A stretch of 56,667 nt of DNA from the NCBI RefSeq assembly GCF_003385235.1, contig NZ_PQIA01000052.1, forward strand, positions 1 to 56,667, in the 5' to 3' direction. This DNA is from Amycolatopsis circi (GTDB lineage: Bacteria; Actinomycetota; Actinomycetes; Mycobacteriales; Pseudonocardiaceae). Below the pieces are notes generated by a model. The model worked only from the letters and a program-made list of their open reading frames with translations. It did no database searches and was not told the DNA's origin. This document shows, piece by piece, positions 8,554 through 16,574 of this stretch. The position numbers were made by a program, and so were the translations under genes. How positions within the stretch are numbered: position 1 is the stretch's first letter; every line of letters begins with the position of its first letter.

Positions 8554-9036
8554 TCAGTGACCGCGGAGGAGCCGCCTGTTCCGGGCGAGCGCTCGCACGC
8601 GCCGACCCAGCTGCACCAGCCGGGAGGCGTCAGTGACATCGGCGAAGACGACGTCGTCCTCTCCCGCAATGAGGCCAGCGGCATCGAGGCATATCCCCGC
8701 CCCGACCGGGACTCCGCCGCACACTCGCACGGCCTGATGGAGTTCCGCGAGCATGGCGGCGCCGCAGCCGACTTCTTGTGCCACGACGATCAGTCCGACT
8801 GCGTTGCCGGACAACCGGAACTCATTCAGGTGAGCCTCGATTCGAGTCGAGACATCCATGCCGGGGCGGCATTCGCAGACGATCAGGACAGCGCCCTGCT
8901 CGCCTGAGCCGCGTTCCGGCGCAGGCGACGCAACGGAAAGAACCTGGCGCAGGACAGGCGAATCCCCGAGACAGAGCGAAGCTGTCTCGGGCTGCGCGGG
9001 CGCGGTGTTCGCCGGGATATCCATGGTGACGGTCAT
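8554..9036 (-). CDS. Hypothetical protein, possibly flavin-reductase-like
   Basis: A 160-residue protein starting at ATG 9036 (MTVTMDIPAN), chosen because GGGAG lies 6 bases upstream; the open frame extends 17 codons further. The middle (GNAVGLIVVAQEVGCGAAM) has the alternating hydrophobic strand and small-residue loop of a flavodoxin-like or NADPH:FMN reductase fold, but no signature confirms this. If it is a reduced-flavin supplier, it would serve the neighbouring LLM monooxygenases. It sits between the TetR gene (9135-9737) and LLM 2, on the same strand. Function is uncertain. Confidence 0.6.
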   Translation of the reverse strand: MTVTMDIPANTAPAQPETASLCLGDSPVLRQVLSVASPAPERGSGEQGAVLIVCECRPGMDVSTRIEAHLNEFRLSGNAVGLIVVAQEVGCGAAMLAELHQAVRVCGGVPVGAGICLDAAGLIAGEDDVVFADVTDASRLVQLGRRVRALARNRRLLRGH

Positions 9037-9099
9037 GGCCATCTCCCACGTCGATGTAGGGGGGCACACCGATGTAACCCCGCTCACGCGCAGAGCGTC

Positions 9100-9118
9100 A
9101 AGAGACTCAGAGTCTCTT
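9100..9118. promoter_or_regulatory. 19-bp inverted repeat between TetR and the 8554-9036 gene
   Basis: AAGAGACTCAGAGTCTCTT is a perfect inverted repeat with 9-base arms and a one-base centre, 64 bases ahead of the start at 9036. The tiny loop makes it a poor terminator. It looks like a TetR-type operator, probably for the regulator encoded at 9135-9737. Confidence 0.6.
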
Positions 9119-9134
9119 TCTTTACTTAACCGAT

Positions 9135-9737
9135 TCAGTCAAGGTCGAGCGCCGCACTCCACATCCGCGCCAGCACGACGGCCGTTTCGTCCCGGTCGAG
9201 ATCCCACCCGTGCGACGACCAGCGAAGGAACATCTGCTGCAGCTGCCCGAAGAGCAAGGCCGCCCGGACTTTCGCCTGCGGCTCAGTCCAGCGTCCGCCC
9301 TTCTGCAAGGCGGCCGCGAGCAGTTCGATGTCGCGCTCGAAGCTCGTCTGCTGGCGTTCGCGGACCGTGTCGTCCAGCAGAGCGGCCTCGGTGACGGCCG
9401 CGGACGCCACCCGGGTTCGTTCCCACACCCGCAACGTGTCGTCGAGCCAGCGGGAGATGCGTTCGCGGCTCGGACGCTCCGCGAGCTCGAACAAGGCGAG
9501 ATAGACCGGCTCGTACTCTTCGTCCAGGTGGCGCAGAACTTCCATCAGCACATCCGCTTTGGACCGGAAATGCCGGTAGAACGTCGCCCGGGTGGTGCCC
9601 GCGGCGGCGGTGATGTCTTCGATCGACGTCGCCACGTACCCGGTCAGGGAGAAGCAGTCGACAGCGGCGTCCGCCAAACGAGACCTGGTCTGGTCTCGGC
9701 GGTTCTGCCGGGCGGCAGCCCGTGCGTCCTCGGCCAT
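9135..9737 (-). CDS. TetR/AcrR-family transcriptional regulator
   Basis: A 200-residue regulator with an N-terminal helix-turn-helix (AAVDCFSLTGYVATSIEDI, then TRATFYRHFRSKADVLMEVL at roughly residues 20-70) and a helical ligand-binding C-terminal domain. The ATG at 9737 follows AGGGGG. It lies within the long minus-strand gene series, 77 bases after the aldehyde dehydrogenase. A perfect palindrome (9100-9118) downstream of its stop and ahead of the next gene is its best candidate target. It is distinct from the KstR2-like regulator at 26481, so the island has at least two control inputs. Confidence 0.92.
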   Translation of the reverse strand: MAEDARAAARQNRRDQTRSRLADAAVDCFSLTGYVATSIEDITAAAGTTRATFYRHFRSKADVLMEVLRHLDEEYEPVYLALFELAERPSRERISRWLDDTLRVWERTRVASAAVTEAALLDDTVRERQQTSFERDIELLAAALQKGGRWTEPQAKVRAALLFGQLQQMFLRWSSHGWDLDRDETAVVLARMWSAALDLD

Positions 9738-9814
9738 CGAGCCCCCTCGCGTGCGGATGGTTGGTCTGCCGTCCAGGAAACCAAGCGCACGGAGCGAGGC
9801 ACAAGCCGGGGTGC

Positions 9815-11287
9815 TCAGCCGTGCTCGATCCAGACGCTCTTGTGCTCGAGCCACTCGTCGAGCGCACGCGGCCCGTTCGAAACCCGGTTGCCGCTTTCCT
9901 TCTGCCCGCCGAACGGCAAGGCCCAATGCAGCCTTCGGTAGGTGTTGACCCACACCGTTCCCGCACGCAGGCCGTCCGCCAGCCGGTGGACTCGTGACAC
10001 GTCGCTGGTCCACACCCCGGCCGCGAGCCCGTAGACGGTGTCGTTCGCCAACTCGAGCGCGTGGGTTTCCGAACTGAACGGAATCGCGACCGCGACCGGG
10101 CCGAAGATCTCCTCCTGGCAGACCCGCAGCCGGTTGTCCGGGGTGGCGAACAGCGTCGGCTCCACGAAGTAGCCGCCGGACAGCCGATGCCCCGGTTCGA
10201 AGAGATCCTTGCCGCTCCGCCCGCCGAACACCCGCCGCGCACCTTCCGCTTCGGCAAGCTCCAGATAGCCCCGCACCTTGTCGAACTGCGCGTCGAACGC
10301 GACCGGCCCCATCGTGGTCTCCGGGTCGAGCGGATCTCCCAGCCGGATCGCCGCGGCGTGTGCCCGCACGCGCTCCAGGAACTCGTCGAAGATCGTGTCT
10401 TCGACCAGGATCCGCGATCCCGCGATGCACGCTTGCCCGGCGCTGCCGGTGAAGATTCCGGCCGCCGCACCGGCCGCCGCGGCGTCGAGATCCGCGTCCG
10501 CGAACACGACATTCGGCGATTTGCCCCCGAGCTCCAGCCCCAGGACTTTCAGGTTGCTCACCGATCGCTGGGTGATCCGCCGTCCCGTCGCGGTCGACCC
10601 AGTGAAACTGATCTTGGCGATGTCTCGGTGGTCTACCAGTGCTTCGCCCGCCGTCGCGCCCTCGCCGCAGACGACGTTCACCGCCCCGGGCGGAATTCCT
10701 GCCTCTTCCAAGCGGCGCGCCGCGGCGAGAATCGACACCGATGCGCGCTCCGGCGGTTTCACGACCACCGTGTTGCCAGCGGCCAAGGCTGCGGACGTCT
10801 TCGCCAGAAACATGGCCAGCGGCGCGTTCCACGGAATGATGATGCCGACGACGCCGAACGGCTCTCGCACTGAGTACGTATGCGCTGCCGGAGTGATCGC
10901 GACGGTTTCCGAGGTGATCGTCTCCGCCAGGCCTGCATGAAACTCGATCTGCGCAGCACCGCCGAGAACCGCGGGGCGCGCCTCGGTGCTGGCGCGACCG
11001 TTGTCGGTCGCGTCGAGCCGCCACAGCTCATCGGCGTCTTCGCGGACCAGGTTTGCCCAAGCGCGGAGGATAGCCGCCCGTTCCATCGGCAATTTCCCGC
11101 GCCAAGCGGGAAACGCGGCCAGCGCCGCGGCTACCGCGTCGTCCACATCGGACGCCTCGCCGGCCGGGATCCTCGCCCACACCTCCCCGGTCGCCGGGTT
11201 GACGCTCTCGAGCCACTTCCCGCTCCGCGCAGGCCTGAACTCGCCGCCGACGTAATGCGGAACATCGGCCGGGCGCGCCTCTGCCAT
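9815..11287 (-). CDS. NAD(P)+-dependent aldehyde dehydrogenase
   Basis: A 490-residue ALDH-superfamily enzyme. It shows IIPWNAP (Asn154), FTGSTATGRRI, the general base in LELGGKSP (Glu252), the nucleophile in GSAGQACIAG (Cys287) and the C-terminal EEIFGPV and PFGG segments. All catalytic residues are present and the length is normal. It oxidises an aldehyde to a carboxylate that the ligases in the same operon could convert to a CoA ester. The start at 11287 follows GGAGGGA; the open frame extends further upstream without a ribosome site. It lies 19 bases after LLM 3. Confidence 0.94.
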   Translation of the reverse strand: MAEARPADVPHYVGGEFRPARSGKWLESVNPATGEVWARIPAGEASDVDDAVAAALAAFPAWRGKLPMERAAILRAWANLVREDADELWRLDATDNGRASTEARPAVLGGAAQIEFHAGLAETITSETVAITPAAHTYSVREPFGVVGIIIPWNAPLAMFLAKTSAALAAGNTVVVKPPERASVSILAAARRLEEAGIPPGAVNVVCGEGATAGEALVDHRDIAKISFTGSTATGRRITQRSVSNLKVLGLELGGKSPNVVFADADLDAAAAGAAAGIFTGSAGQACIAGSRILVEDTIFDEFLERVRAHAAAIRLGDPLDPETTMGPVAFDAQFDKVRGYLELAEAEGARRVFGGRSGKDLFEPGHRLSGGYFVEPTLFATPDNRLRVCQEEIFGPVAVAIPFSSETHALELANDTVYGLAAGVWTSDVSRVHRLADGLRAGTVWVNTYRRLHWALPFGGQKESGNRVSNGPRALDEWLEHKSVWIEHG

Positions 11288-11306
11288 GGTGATTCCCTCC
11301 TCTGGT

Positions 11307-12161
11307 TCACGACGCGACAAGCGCCGCGATCCGATCGAGCTTGTGCAACGTGGCCGGCCCACCGGCCGTGGGCATCCAGAACACGACGCGGGCGATCCCC
11401 AGCTCCGCATACCGGGCAAGCGCGTCGGCATGAGGAAAAGCGTTGAAAAGCGTCACCGGCGCCTCGGTCCGCCCGGCATCCGCGGCACGCTTCGCGAGCT
11501 CACGAACCCGCCGCCCGAGCCGAGCGCTGAACACTTCCTCCGCGCCGGACGGTTCGTCGCCGATCTGTTCAGTTCCGTCGCGGTAGGGAATCCAGCCGTC
11601 CGCCAGTTCCACTACCCGATCTAGCACGCGAGGGCCGCCGCCGCCGAGCAGGACGGGCGGCCTCGGACGCTGGACTGGCTTCGGCCACGACCAAGCCGGG
11701 CCGAACTCCACGAAGTCGCCGTGGTACTCCGCTTCGTCCTCGGTCCAGAGCGCCGTCATCGCGGCCAACCGCTCCCGCAGTACCGCGAAGCGGCGCTCGG
11801 GGTCGGTTCCGTGGTTGCGGAGCTCCGTTTCGTCCGAGCCGGCACCGACGCCGAAGACGAATCTGCCGCCGGAAAGCTCGTCGATCGTCGCCACCTGCTT
11901 GGCGAGAACGAGAGGCTCGCGCTGAGGCACCAGGCAGACCGCGGTGCCGAGTCGGATGCGGCTGGTCGACACGGCAACAGCGGCGAGCGCCACCAGCGGG
12001 TCGAGCAAGCGCCGGTAGAACGGCGGGCTGGCGCTGCCCACCGGGACGTGCGTGTGGTCGGGAAAAAAGACCGACTCGAACCCGCGCTCCTCGGCCGCGC
12101 GAGCGAACGCGACCGGCGAAATCGACTCCGCGGACGGGAAGAACTGCACGCCCGCGTCCAT
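11307..12161 (-). CDS. LLM-class oxidoreductase 3 (short, F420-dependent-like)
   Basis: A 284-residue luciferase-fold protein starting MDAGVQFFPSAE. It is about 100 residues shorter than the other LLM enzymes of the window and carries FPDHTHVP, LGTAVCLVPQREPLVLAKQ and FVFGVGAGSDETE, which resemble F420-dependent members of the family. Such enzymes move hydride between F420 and alcohols, ketones or enones. The start shares one base with the stop of the SnoaL-like gene (TGATG). It belongs to the central operon and could act on an intermediate different from those of the FMN-type paralogues. Confidence 0.88.
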   Translation of the reverse strand: MDAGVQFFPSAESISPVAFARAAEERGFESVFFPDHTHVPVGSASPPFYRRLLDPLVALAAVAVSTSRIRLGTAVCLVPQREPLVLAKQVATIDELSGGRFVFGVGAGSDETELRNHGTDPERRFAVLRERLAAMTALWTEDEAEYHGDFVEFGPAWSWPKPVQRPRPPVLLGGGGPRVLDRVVELADGWIPYRDGTEQIGDEPSGAEEVFSARLGRRVRELAKRAADAGRTEAPVTLFNAFPHADALARYAELGIARVVFWMPTAGGPATLHKLDRIAALVAS

Positions 12162-12646
12162 CAGAGCCGTTCCCAGCTCTGGAGCCGGTTGGAGTCGCCG
12201 ATTTCCATGGGTTCCAGCAAGTGCTCGCTCAAATCGCCGAAGAGATCGTTGCCGATCCTCCGTTCGGCGAATCGCCATCCGGCATCGGTCTTCGTGAACC
12301 GGTCGAGGTAATCGCCCGCGATGATGGGCTGCAACGGAAACGACGCGGCGTGCTGCACCACCAGGATGTACGAATGAGCGCGCGCCCGCCCCGGGCCGTC
12401 GTCTTCGACCACCAAGTTGGTCGAGAGGTGGTGGGTTCGCGGCGTCCCGTTCGCATGGATCCGGACGTAGCGGCGCCACAGTGCGGTCACCGCGACCGGG
12501 TCACGGCGCGCCACCAGCGCGTCGCCGACGTAAAGGTCCGTGTCCGCGAACAACCGGCCGAGGTCGTCGAACCGGCCGTCGTCGAGGTAGTAGCCGTAGA
12601 GGTGGACCAGCCGCTCGATCTCCCGATGGTCCTCTGCGCCGATCAT
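12161..12646 (-). CDS. SnoaL-like/NTF2-fold protein
   Basis: A 161-residue protein with the polyketide-cyclase SnoaL-like layout: an N-terminal helix pair (EIERLVHLYGYYLDDGRFDDLGRLF), a curved sheet with HHLSTNLVVEDDG, and a C-terminal strand (GWRFAERRIGNDLFGD). Relatives act as small hydrolases, isomerases or limonene-epoxide-hydrolase-like enzymes, or bind ligands without catalysis. The start overlaps the SDR stop (ATGA) and the stop overlaps the LLM 3 start, so three genes are translationally coupled. An epoxide hydrolase or isomerase role would suit the pathway, but catalytic residues were not identified. Confidence 0.85.
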   Translation of the reverse strand: MIGAEDHREIERLVHLYGYYLDDGRFDDLGRLFADTDLYVGDALVARRDPVAVTALWRRYVRIHANGTPRTHHLSTNLVVEDDGPGRARAHSYILVVQHAASFPLQPIIAGDYLDRFTKTDAGWRFAERRIGNDLFGDLSEHLLEPMEIGDSNRLQSWERL

Positions 12647-13482
12647 GCGGTGTACCTCGCGGCCGACCCGGCATTGACGTCGATCACCGAGCCCGTCACG
12701 TGAGGAGTGCCCGGGCCGATCAGAAACAGCACCGCGGCCGTGATCTCCGCGGCGTCCAGCAGCGTCACCGGCTGCGCGTGGTGCTCGCGCAGCAGCGGCT
12801 CGACGTCCTCCCACTCAGGCGCGTCGAGATCAGGACGCAACGCCCGGTACAGCGCGTCGTTGTGCACCATCGGAGTCGACGTGTTCCCTGGCGCGACCGC
12901 ATTCACCGTAATGCCGAACGCCGCGAGATCGAGCGCCGCTGCCTTCACCAGGCCGACCACGCCCCACTTCGATGCGACGTACGGGACCGAGCCAGGTACA
13001 GCCATCCGGCCCTGGTTGGAGGCGGTCGCGACGATGCGGCCGTATCCGCGTTCGATCATGTGCGGCGTCACCGCGCGCATGGACTGGAAAACACCAGTCA
13101 GGTTCACGCCAAGGACTTCGTCCCATATCCCCCGGTCAGCGTCTTGGATCGATCCGCCGCCGTGTACTCCGGCGTTGGCGATCAGCGCGTCGATGCGCCC
13201 GAATCGGCGCACCGCTTCCGCGACAGCCGAATCCACCTCGGCCGGGTCGCGCACGTCGCCGGTGAGCGCCAAGACCTCGCGCCCATGCGCGCGCACCAGC
13301 TCAGCCGTCTGCGCCAGATCCGCTTCGGTGGCAAGAGGGTAAGCGACCGCTGCGGAGTCTTGGCAACGGTCGAAGAGGACGACGTCGGCTCCCTCGCGTG
13401 CTGCCGCCTCGGCGTGAGACCGCCCCTGCCCCCGCGCTCCGCCCGTGACGAAGACGACCTGCCCGGCAAGCTGCCCGCTCAC
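12643..13482 (-). CDS. Mycofactocin-coupled SDR-family oxidoreductase
   Basis: A 279-residue SDR with the cofactor motif GGARGQG, catalytic Ser in ATASNQG and YVASK. It also has the insertion FDRCQDSAAVAYPLATEADL after the second strand, which marks the mycofactocin-coupled subfamily; carveol dehydrogenase belongs here. These enzymes hold their nicotinamide tightly and pass electrons to the peptide-derived redox carrier mycofactocin. No mft genes are in the window, so the cofactor would come from elsewhere in the genome. The GTG start overlaps the ligase stop (GTGA). A terpenoid-alcohol oxidation role is an inference from the family. Confidence 0.9.
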   Translation of the reverse strand: MSGQLAGQVVFVTGGARGQGRSHAEAAAREGADVVLFDRCQDSAAVAYPLATEADLAQTAELVRAHGREVLALTGDVRDPAEVDSAVAEAVRRFGRIDALIANAGVHGGGSIQDADRGIWDEVLGVNLTGVFQSMRAVTPHMIERGYGRIVATASNQGRMAVPGSVPYVASKWGVVGLVKAAALDLAAFGITVNAVAPGNTSTPMVHNDALYRALRPDLDAPEWEDVEPLLREHHAQPVTLLDAAEITAAVLFLIGPGTPHVTGSVIDVNAGSAARYTA

Positions 13483-15032
13483 GGGCGAGCCGCTTCCAGG
13501 AGATGCCCCCAGCGTTCCCGTACCTCGCGACGCAGGAGCTTTCCCTGTCCGCCGGACCCGTCGTTCGCGTGCGGCAGCTCGTCCGCGACCGCTACGAGGT
13601 CCGGTCGCGACTCCGGCGGCAGCTTTTCCGCAACCGCCGCCCGAACGACCTCGGGATCCAGCGTGCGGTCCTGCTCCGGCCGGACGACCAGCAGGATCTT
13701 CGGTTCCGCACCGCCATCGACACCGACCGCAGCGGCTTCCGCGACCCCGTCCACTGCGGACGCGACGTCTTCGACCTGCGCCGGCAGGGTGAACACTCCG
13801 CCGCGCACAATCGCGTCTGCTCGCCGCCCCAGCACGGACACTCGGCCCGCGCCGTCGACTTTTCCGAGGTCTCCCCCGGTGAACCAGCCATCCCGCAGCG
13901 CTTGCTCGGTAGCTTCCGGCTGACCGTCGTATCCGGCGGCGACGTGCGGACCCGCGAGCTGGATCTCTCCGATCTCACCGGTGATCCGCCGCCCGGTGCC
14001 GTTCACCACCCGCACCGCGCCACCGGTTCGGGCCCAGCCCACGACGTCGTCCGGGACCTGGTCGCGCCGGCCGATTACGCTGTACGGCGCTTCGGTCTGC
14101 CCGTAGTAGCCATAAAGCGCCAGCTTCGGCAAACGCTGGTGGATGCGCTGCTGCAGTGAGAACAACAGCGGCTCCCCGCCGAGCATCGCCACCCGGAGCG
14201 AGGAGAGGTCCACCGTTTCGTGTGCACGGTCGGACAGCAACTCCACGAAGAAGCTCGGCGTGACGCTCAGGTGGGTGATCCGTTCCCGCGGCACCGCTCC
14301 GAGAAAATGGCCGGGCCCGAACCCCTCCTCCAGGACCAGTCGCGCTCCGCCCGCGAGGGCGGGCGCCGCGACCGCCAGGAAACCGATGCCCCAGACGATC
14401 GGTCCAGTGCCGACGACGGCGTCCCGGCCGAGCGGCACGTCCAGCCACAGCTTCTCGGCGATCGCCAGGCCGCTGAGGTGCGTGTGAACGACCGCTTTCG
14501 GCAGCCCTGTCGTGCCGGACGTGAAGAACAGCGCCAACGGAGCGTCGCTGCCTGCCCGGATGTCCGGCTCGGCGTCGTCCGCCGTCTCGGTGAGCGCGTC
14601 GAAATCGAGCGCGTCGTCCGCCGCTCCGCCGAGACGCAACCATTGCCGCACTCCGGGCAGCTCGGGCCGCAGCTGCGCCACGAGATCGTCGAACCGCGCA
14701 TCGTAGACGAAGGCGGTGACCTGGCTCCGCGTGAGCACTGGCACGAAGACATCCGGTGACCAGAATGGGTTCAGCGCCGCGAGCACAGTCCCGAGCTTGG
14801 CCTGTGCCAGGTATACCTCCAGCACGGACAGAGGAGAGTCGAGCAAGGTCGCGACGCGGTCGCCGGGGCTCACCTCTGCCGCGGCCAAGGCGTTCGCCCG
14901 GCGGTTGACCCGACGGTTCAGCTCTTCAAAAGTCAGGTGGTCACGACCCGCGAAGGTCACCGCCACCGCGTCCGGGGTCCGATCGCGTTGCGCGGTCAGC
15001 ACTGCGTGCCCGAAGTTGGCATAGCGCGTCAT
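13479..15032 (-). CDS. AMP-forming acyl-CoA synthetase 1
   Basis: A 517-residue ANL-superfamily ligase. The A3 phosphate loop FTSGTTGLPK is at about 160-169, with YGYYGQTEAP (A5), GWFTGGDLG (A7), GRRADAIVRGG (A8) and a C-terminal GGQGKLLR carrying the A10 lysine. It would activate a carboxylic acid with ATP and CoA. The start at 15032 follows AGGAGA; an upstream in-frame extension lacks a ribosome site. It stands between a second, degenerate ligase gene and the mycofactocin-type SDR. The likely substrate is an acid released by the aldehyde dehydrogenase or the lactone hydrolase. Confidence 0.92.
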   Translation of the reverse strand: MTRYANFGHAVLTAQRDRTPDAVAVTFAGRDHLTFEELNRRVNRRANALAAAEVSPGDRVATLLDSPLSVLEVYLAQAKLGTVLAALNPFWSPDVFVPVLTRSQVTAFVYDARFDDLVAQLRPELPGVRQWLRLGGAADDALDFDALTETADDAEPDIRAGSDAPLALFFTSGTTGLPKAVVHTHLSGLAIAEKLWLDVPLGRDAVVGTGPIVWGIGFLAVAAPALAGGARLVLEEGFGPGHFLGAVPRERITHLSVTPSFFVELLSDRAHETVDLSSLRVAMLGGEPLLFSLQQRIHQRLPKLALYGYYGQTEAPYSVIGRRDQVPDDVVGWARTGGAVRVVNGTGRRITGEIGEIQLAGPHVAAGYDGQPEATEQALRDGWFTGGDLGKVDGAGRVSVLGRRADAIVRGGVFTLPAQVEDVASAVDGVAEAAAVGVDGGAEPKILLVVRPEQDRTLDPEVVRAAVAEKLPPESRPDLVAVADELPHANDGSGGQGKLLRREVRERWGHLLEAARP

Positions 15033-15058
15033 TGCGTTTCTCCTGCCGGGTAAGCGGT

Positions 15059-16564
15059 TCAGGCTCCTGGGTAGCCGCCGCCGTCGTAGCGGTCGTCCAG
15101 CTCGTCGTAGTCCGGCACGAAGCCGCGACGCGGAATCTCCTCGGCGAGGATCACTTCCTTGGGCTTCTTGTACGAAGCCACCACAGTCCGCACGTGCTCG
15201 ATGAGCTCGGCTTCGGTGATCTCGGCACACTCAGCGGGCACGACAATCGCAACCACGTTCTGTCCCCATTCCGGATCGGGCCTGCCGATGACGGCGGCCG
15301 CCGAAACCCCCGGATGGGAGTTCAGCGCCCGCTCGACTTCGGCCGGGTAGATGTTCTCTCCCCCGGACTTGATCATGCGCAGCTTCGGTCCGAGGAAGCT
15401 GATGGTGCCGTCCTTTTCCCGCCGGCCGAGATCTCCGGTGTGGTGCCAGCCGCCGCGCAGCTTCGCCGCTGTCAGCTCCGGACGGTTGAAATAGCCGCTG
15501 AACACGTGCGGCCCTCGCGCGACGATTTCCCCGACCTCCCCGTCGGGCAGTTCGCCGTCCACCGGATCGACGATCCGCACCTGCGCGAACAGGCTCGGCC
15601 GCCCGCTGGTCCCGGTCCCTTCGAGACCGAGCGCGTGGTAGGTGAGCATGCCGGCGACTTCCGTCTGGCCGTATCCGGCGAAGGAACGTCCCCACGGGCT
15701 CTCGTCAATCGTGATCATCGAGTTCCACGGTTCGTCGCCAGCGGCGAACCGAAGACTCGAAAGGTCGAATCGGCCGTCGGCGTTGGCTTCCACCAACTGC
15801 GCGATCATCGCCGGGAACAACATCGCCGCTTGGCAGCGCTCCCGCTCGATGAGTCGGCACGCCAACTCCGGTTCAAATGTCGGCAGCACGACGTTGGTTC
15901 CCCCGAAAGTCAACGTCGCGAGCGCGAACATCATCGTGCCGACGTGGAACAACGGCCCGGAATCGAGGCACACGAAGCCTTCCTCGATCTGCCGCACGAC
16001 GCCGAGCATCATGCTGTGCGCGATGAGCGCCCGCTGGGCGAGCATCGCCCCGTGCGGGCGCCCGTCGAAGGCAGCGGTGTAGAGCACGAGGACCGGCGAT
16101 TCCTCGGAAACCTCGCAGCCTGGATCCGAGTCCGGGTGCGAGGACAGCCAATCCTCGTAGCCGTCGTCCGCGTTGTGGCATACCCATTTCCCGGTTGTCG
16201 CATCGCGGAGTGGCTCGAGCGCGGCGTCCAGCGGCCCGGCCTCCCAGACGACCACCGCCGGCCGGAGATCGTCGAGCACGAAACGCAACTCGTCGCTGCT
16301 CTGCCGCCAGTTGGCCGGGCACAGCATCGCGCCGACCTTCGCGCAGGCGACGAGAAGCTCGATGATCCGGAAAGAATTGACGCCCAGCCATAGAACTCGC
16401 TCCCCAGGGCCAGCGCCCGCGTCGAGAAGCGCATGCGCGAGCCGGTTGGTTCGCTGATCCAGTTCGGCGTACGTCAGCCGGCGGTCCCCGTCGACAAGTG
16501 CGGTGACATGTCCCCGGCTGCGCCGGTGCTCTCGGACCACGTCCCCGATCGTGAACTCGTGCAT
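15059..16564 (-). CDS. AMP-binding ligase-like protein 2 with degenerate A3 and A10 motifs
   Basis: A 501-residue ANL-superfamily protein with a well-kept fold: LTYAELDQRTNRLAHAL, FAGYGQTEVAGM (A5), GGWHHTGDLG (A7) and KSGGENIYPAEVE (A8). The A3 loop is altered to YTAAFDGRPHGA instead of TSGTTGxPKG. The C-terminal A10 lysine is missing; the segment reads PRRGFVPDYDEL. Adenylation may therefore be lost or altered, although a recurrent actinobacterial subgroup appears to share this type of loop. The start at 16564 (MHEFTIGDV) follows GAGAGG. It sits 26 bases ahead of the normal ligase gene, so the two might act together. Confidence 0.85.
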   Translation of the reverse strand: MHEFTIGDVVREHRRSRGHVTALVDGDRRLTYAELDQRTNRLAHALLDAGAGPGERVLWLGVNSFRIIELLVACAKVGAMLCPANWRQSSDELRFVLDDLRPAVVVWEAGPLDAALEPLRDATTGKWVCHNADDGYEDWLSSHPDSDPGCEVSEESPVLVLYTAAFDGRPHGAMLAQRALIAHSMMLGVVRQIEEGFVCLDSGPLFHVGTMMFALATLTFGGTNVVLPTFEPELACRLIERERCQAAMLFPAMIAQLVEANADGRFDLSSLRFAAGDEPWNSMITIDESPWGRSFAGYGQTEVAGMLTYHALGLEGTGTSGRPSLFAQVRIVDPVDGELPDGEVGEIVARGPHVFSGYFNRPELTAAKLRGGWHHTGDLGRREKDGTISFLGPKLRMIKSGGENIYPAEVERALNSHPGVSAAAVIGRPDPEWGQNVVAIVVPAECAEITEAELIEHVRTVVASYKKPKEVILAEEIPRRGFVPDYDELDDRYDGGGYPGA

Positions 16565-16574
16565 GCTGCGCCTC

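Noticed and set aside
9100..9118. Terminator for the TetR gene
   Set aside because: The arms are separated by one base, which is a poor RNA loop, and no T-run follows in the relevant direction; an operator is more likely.
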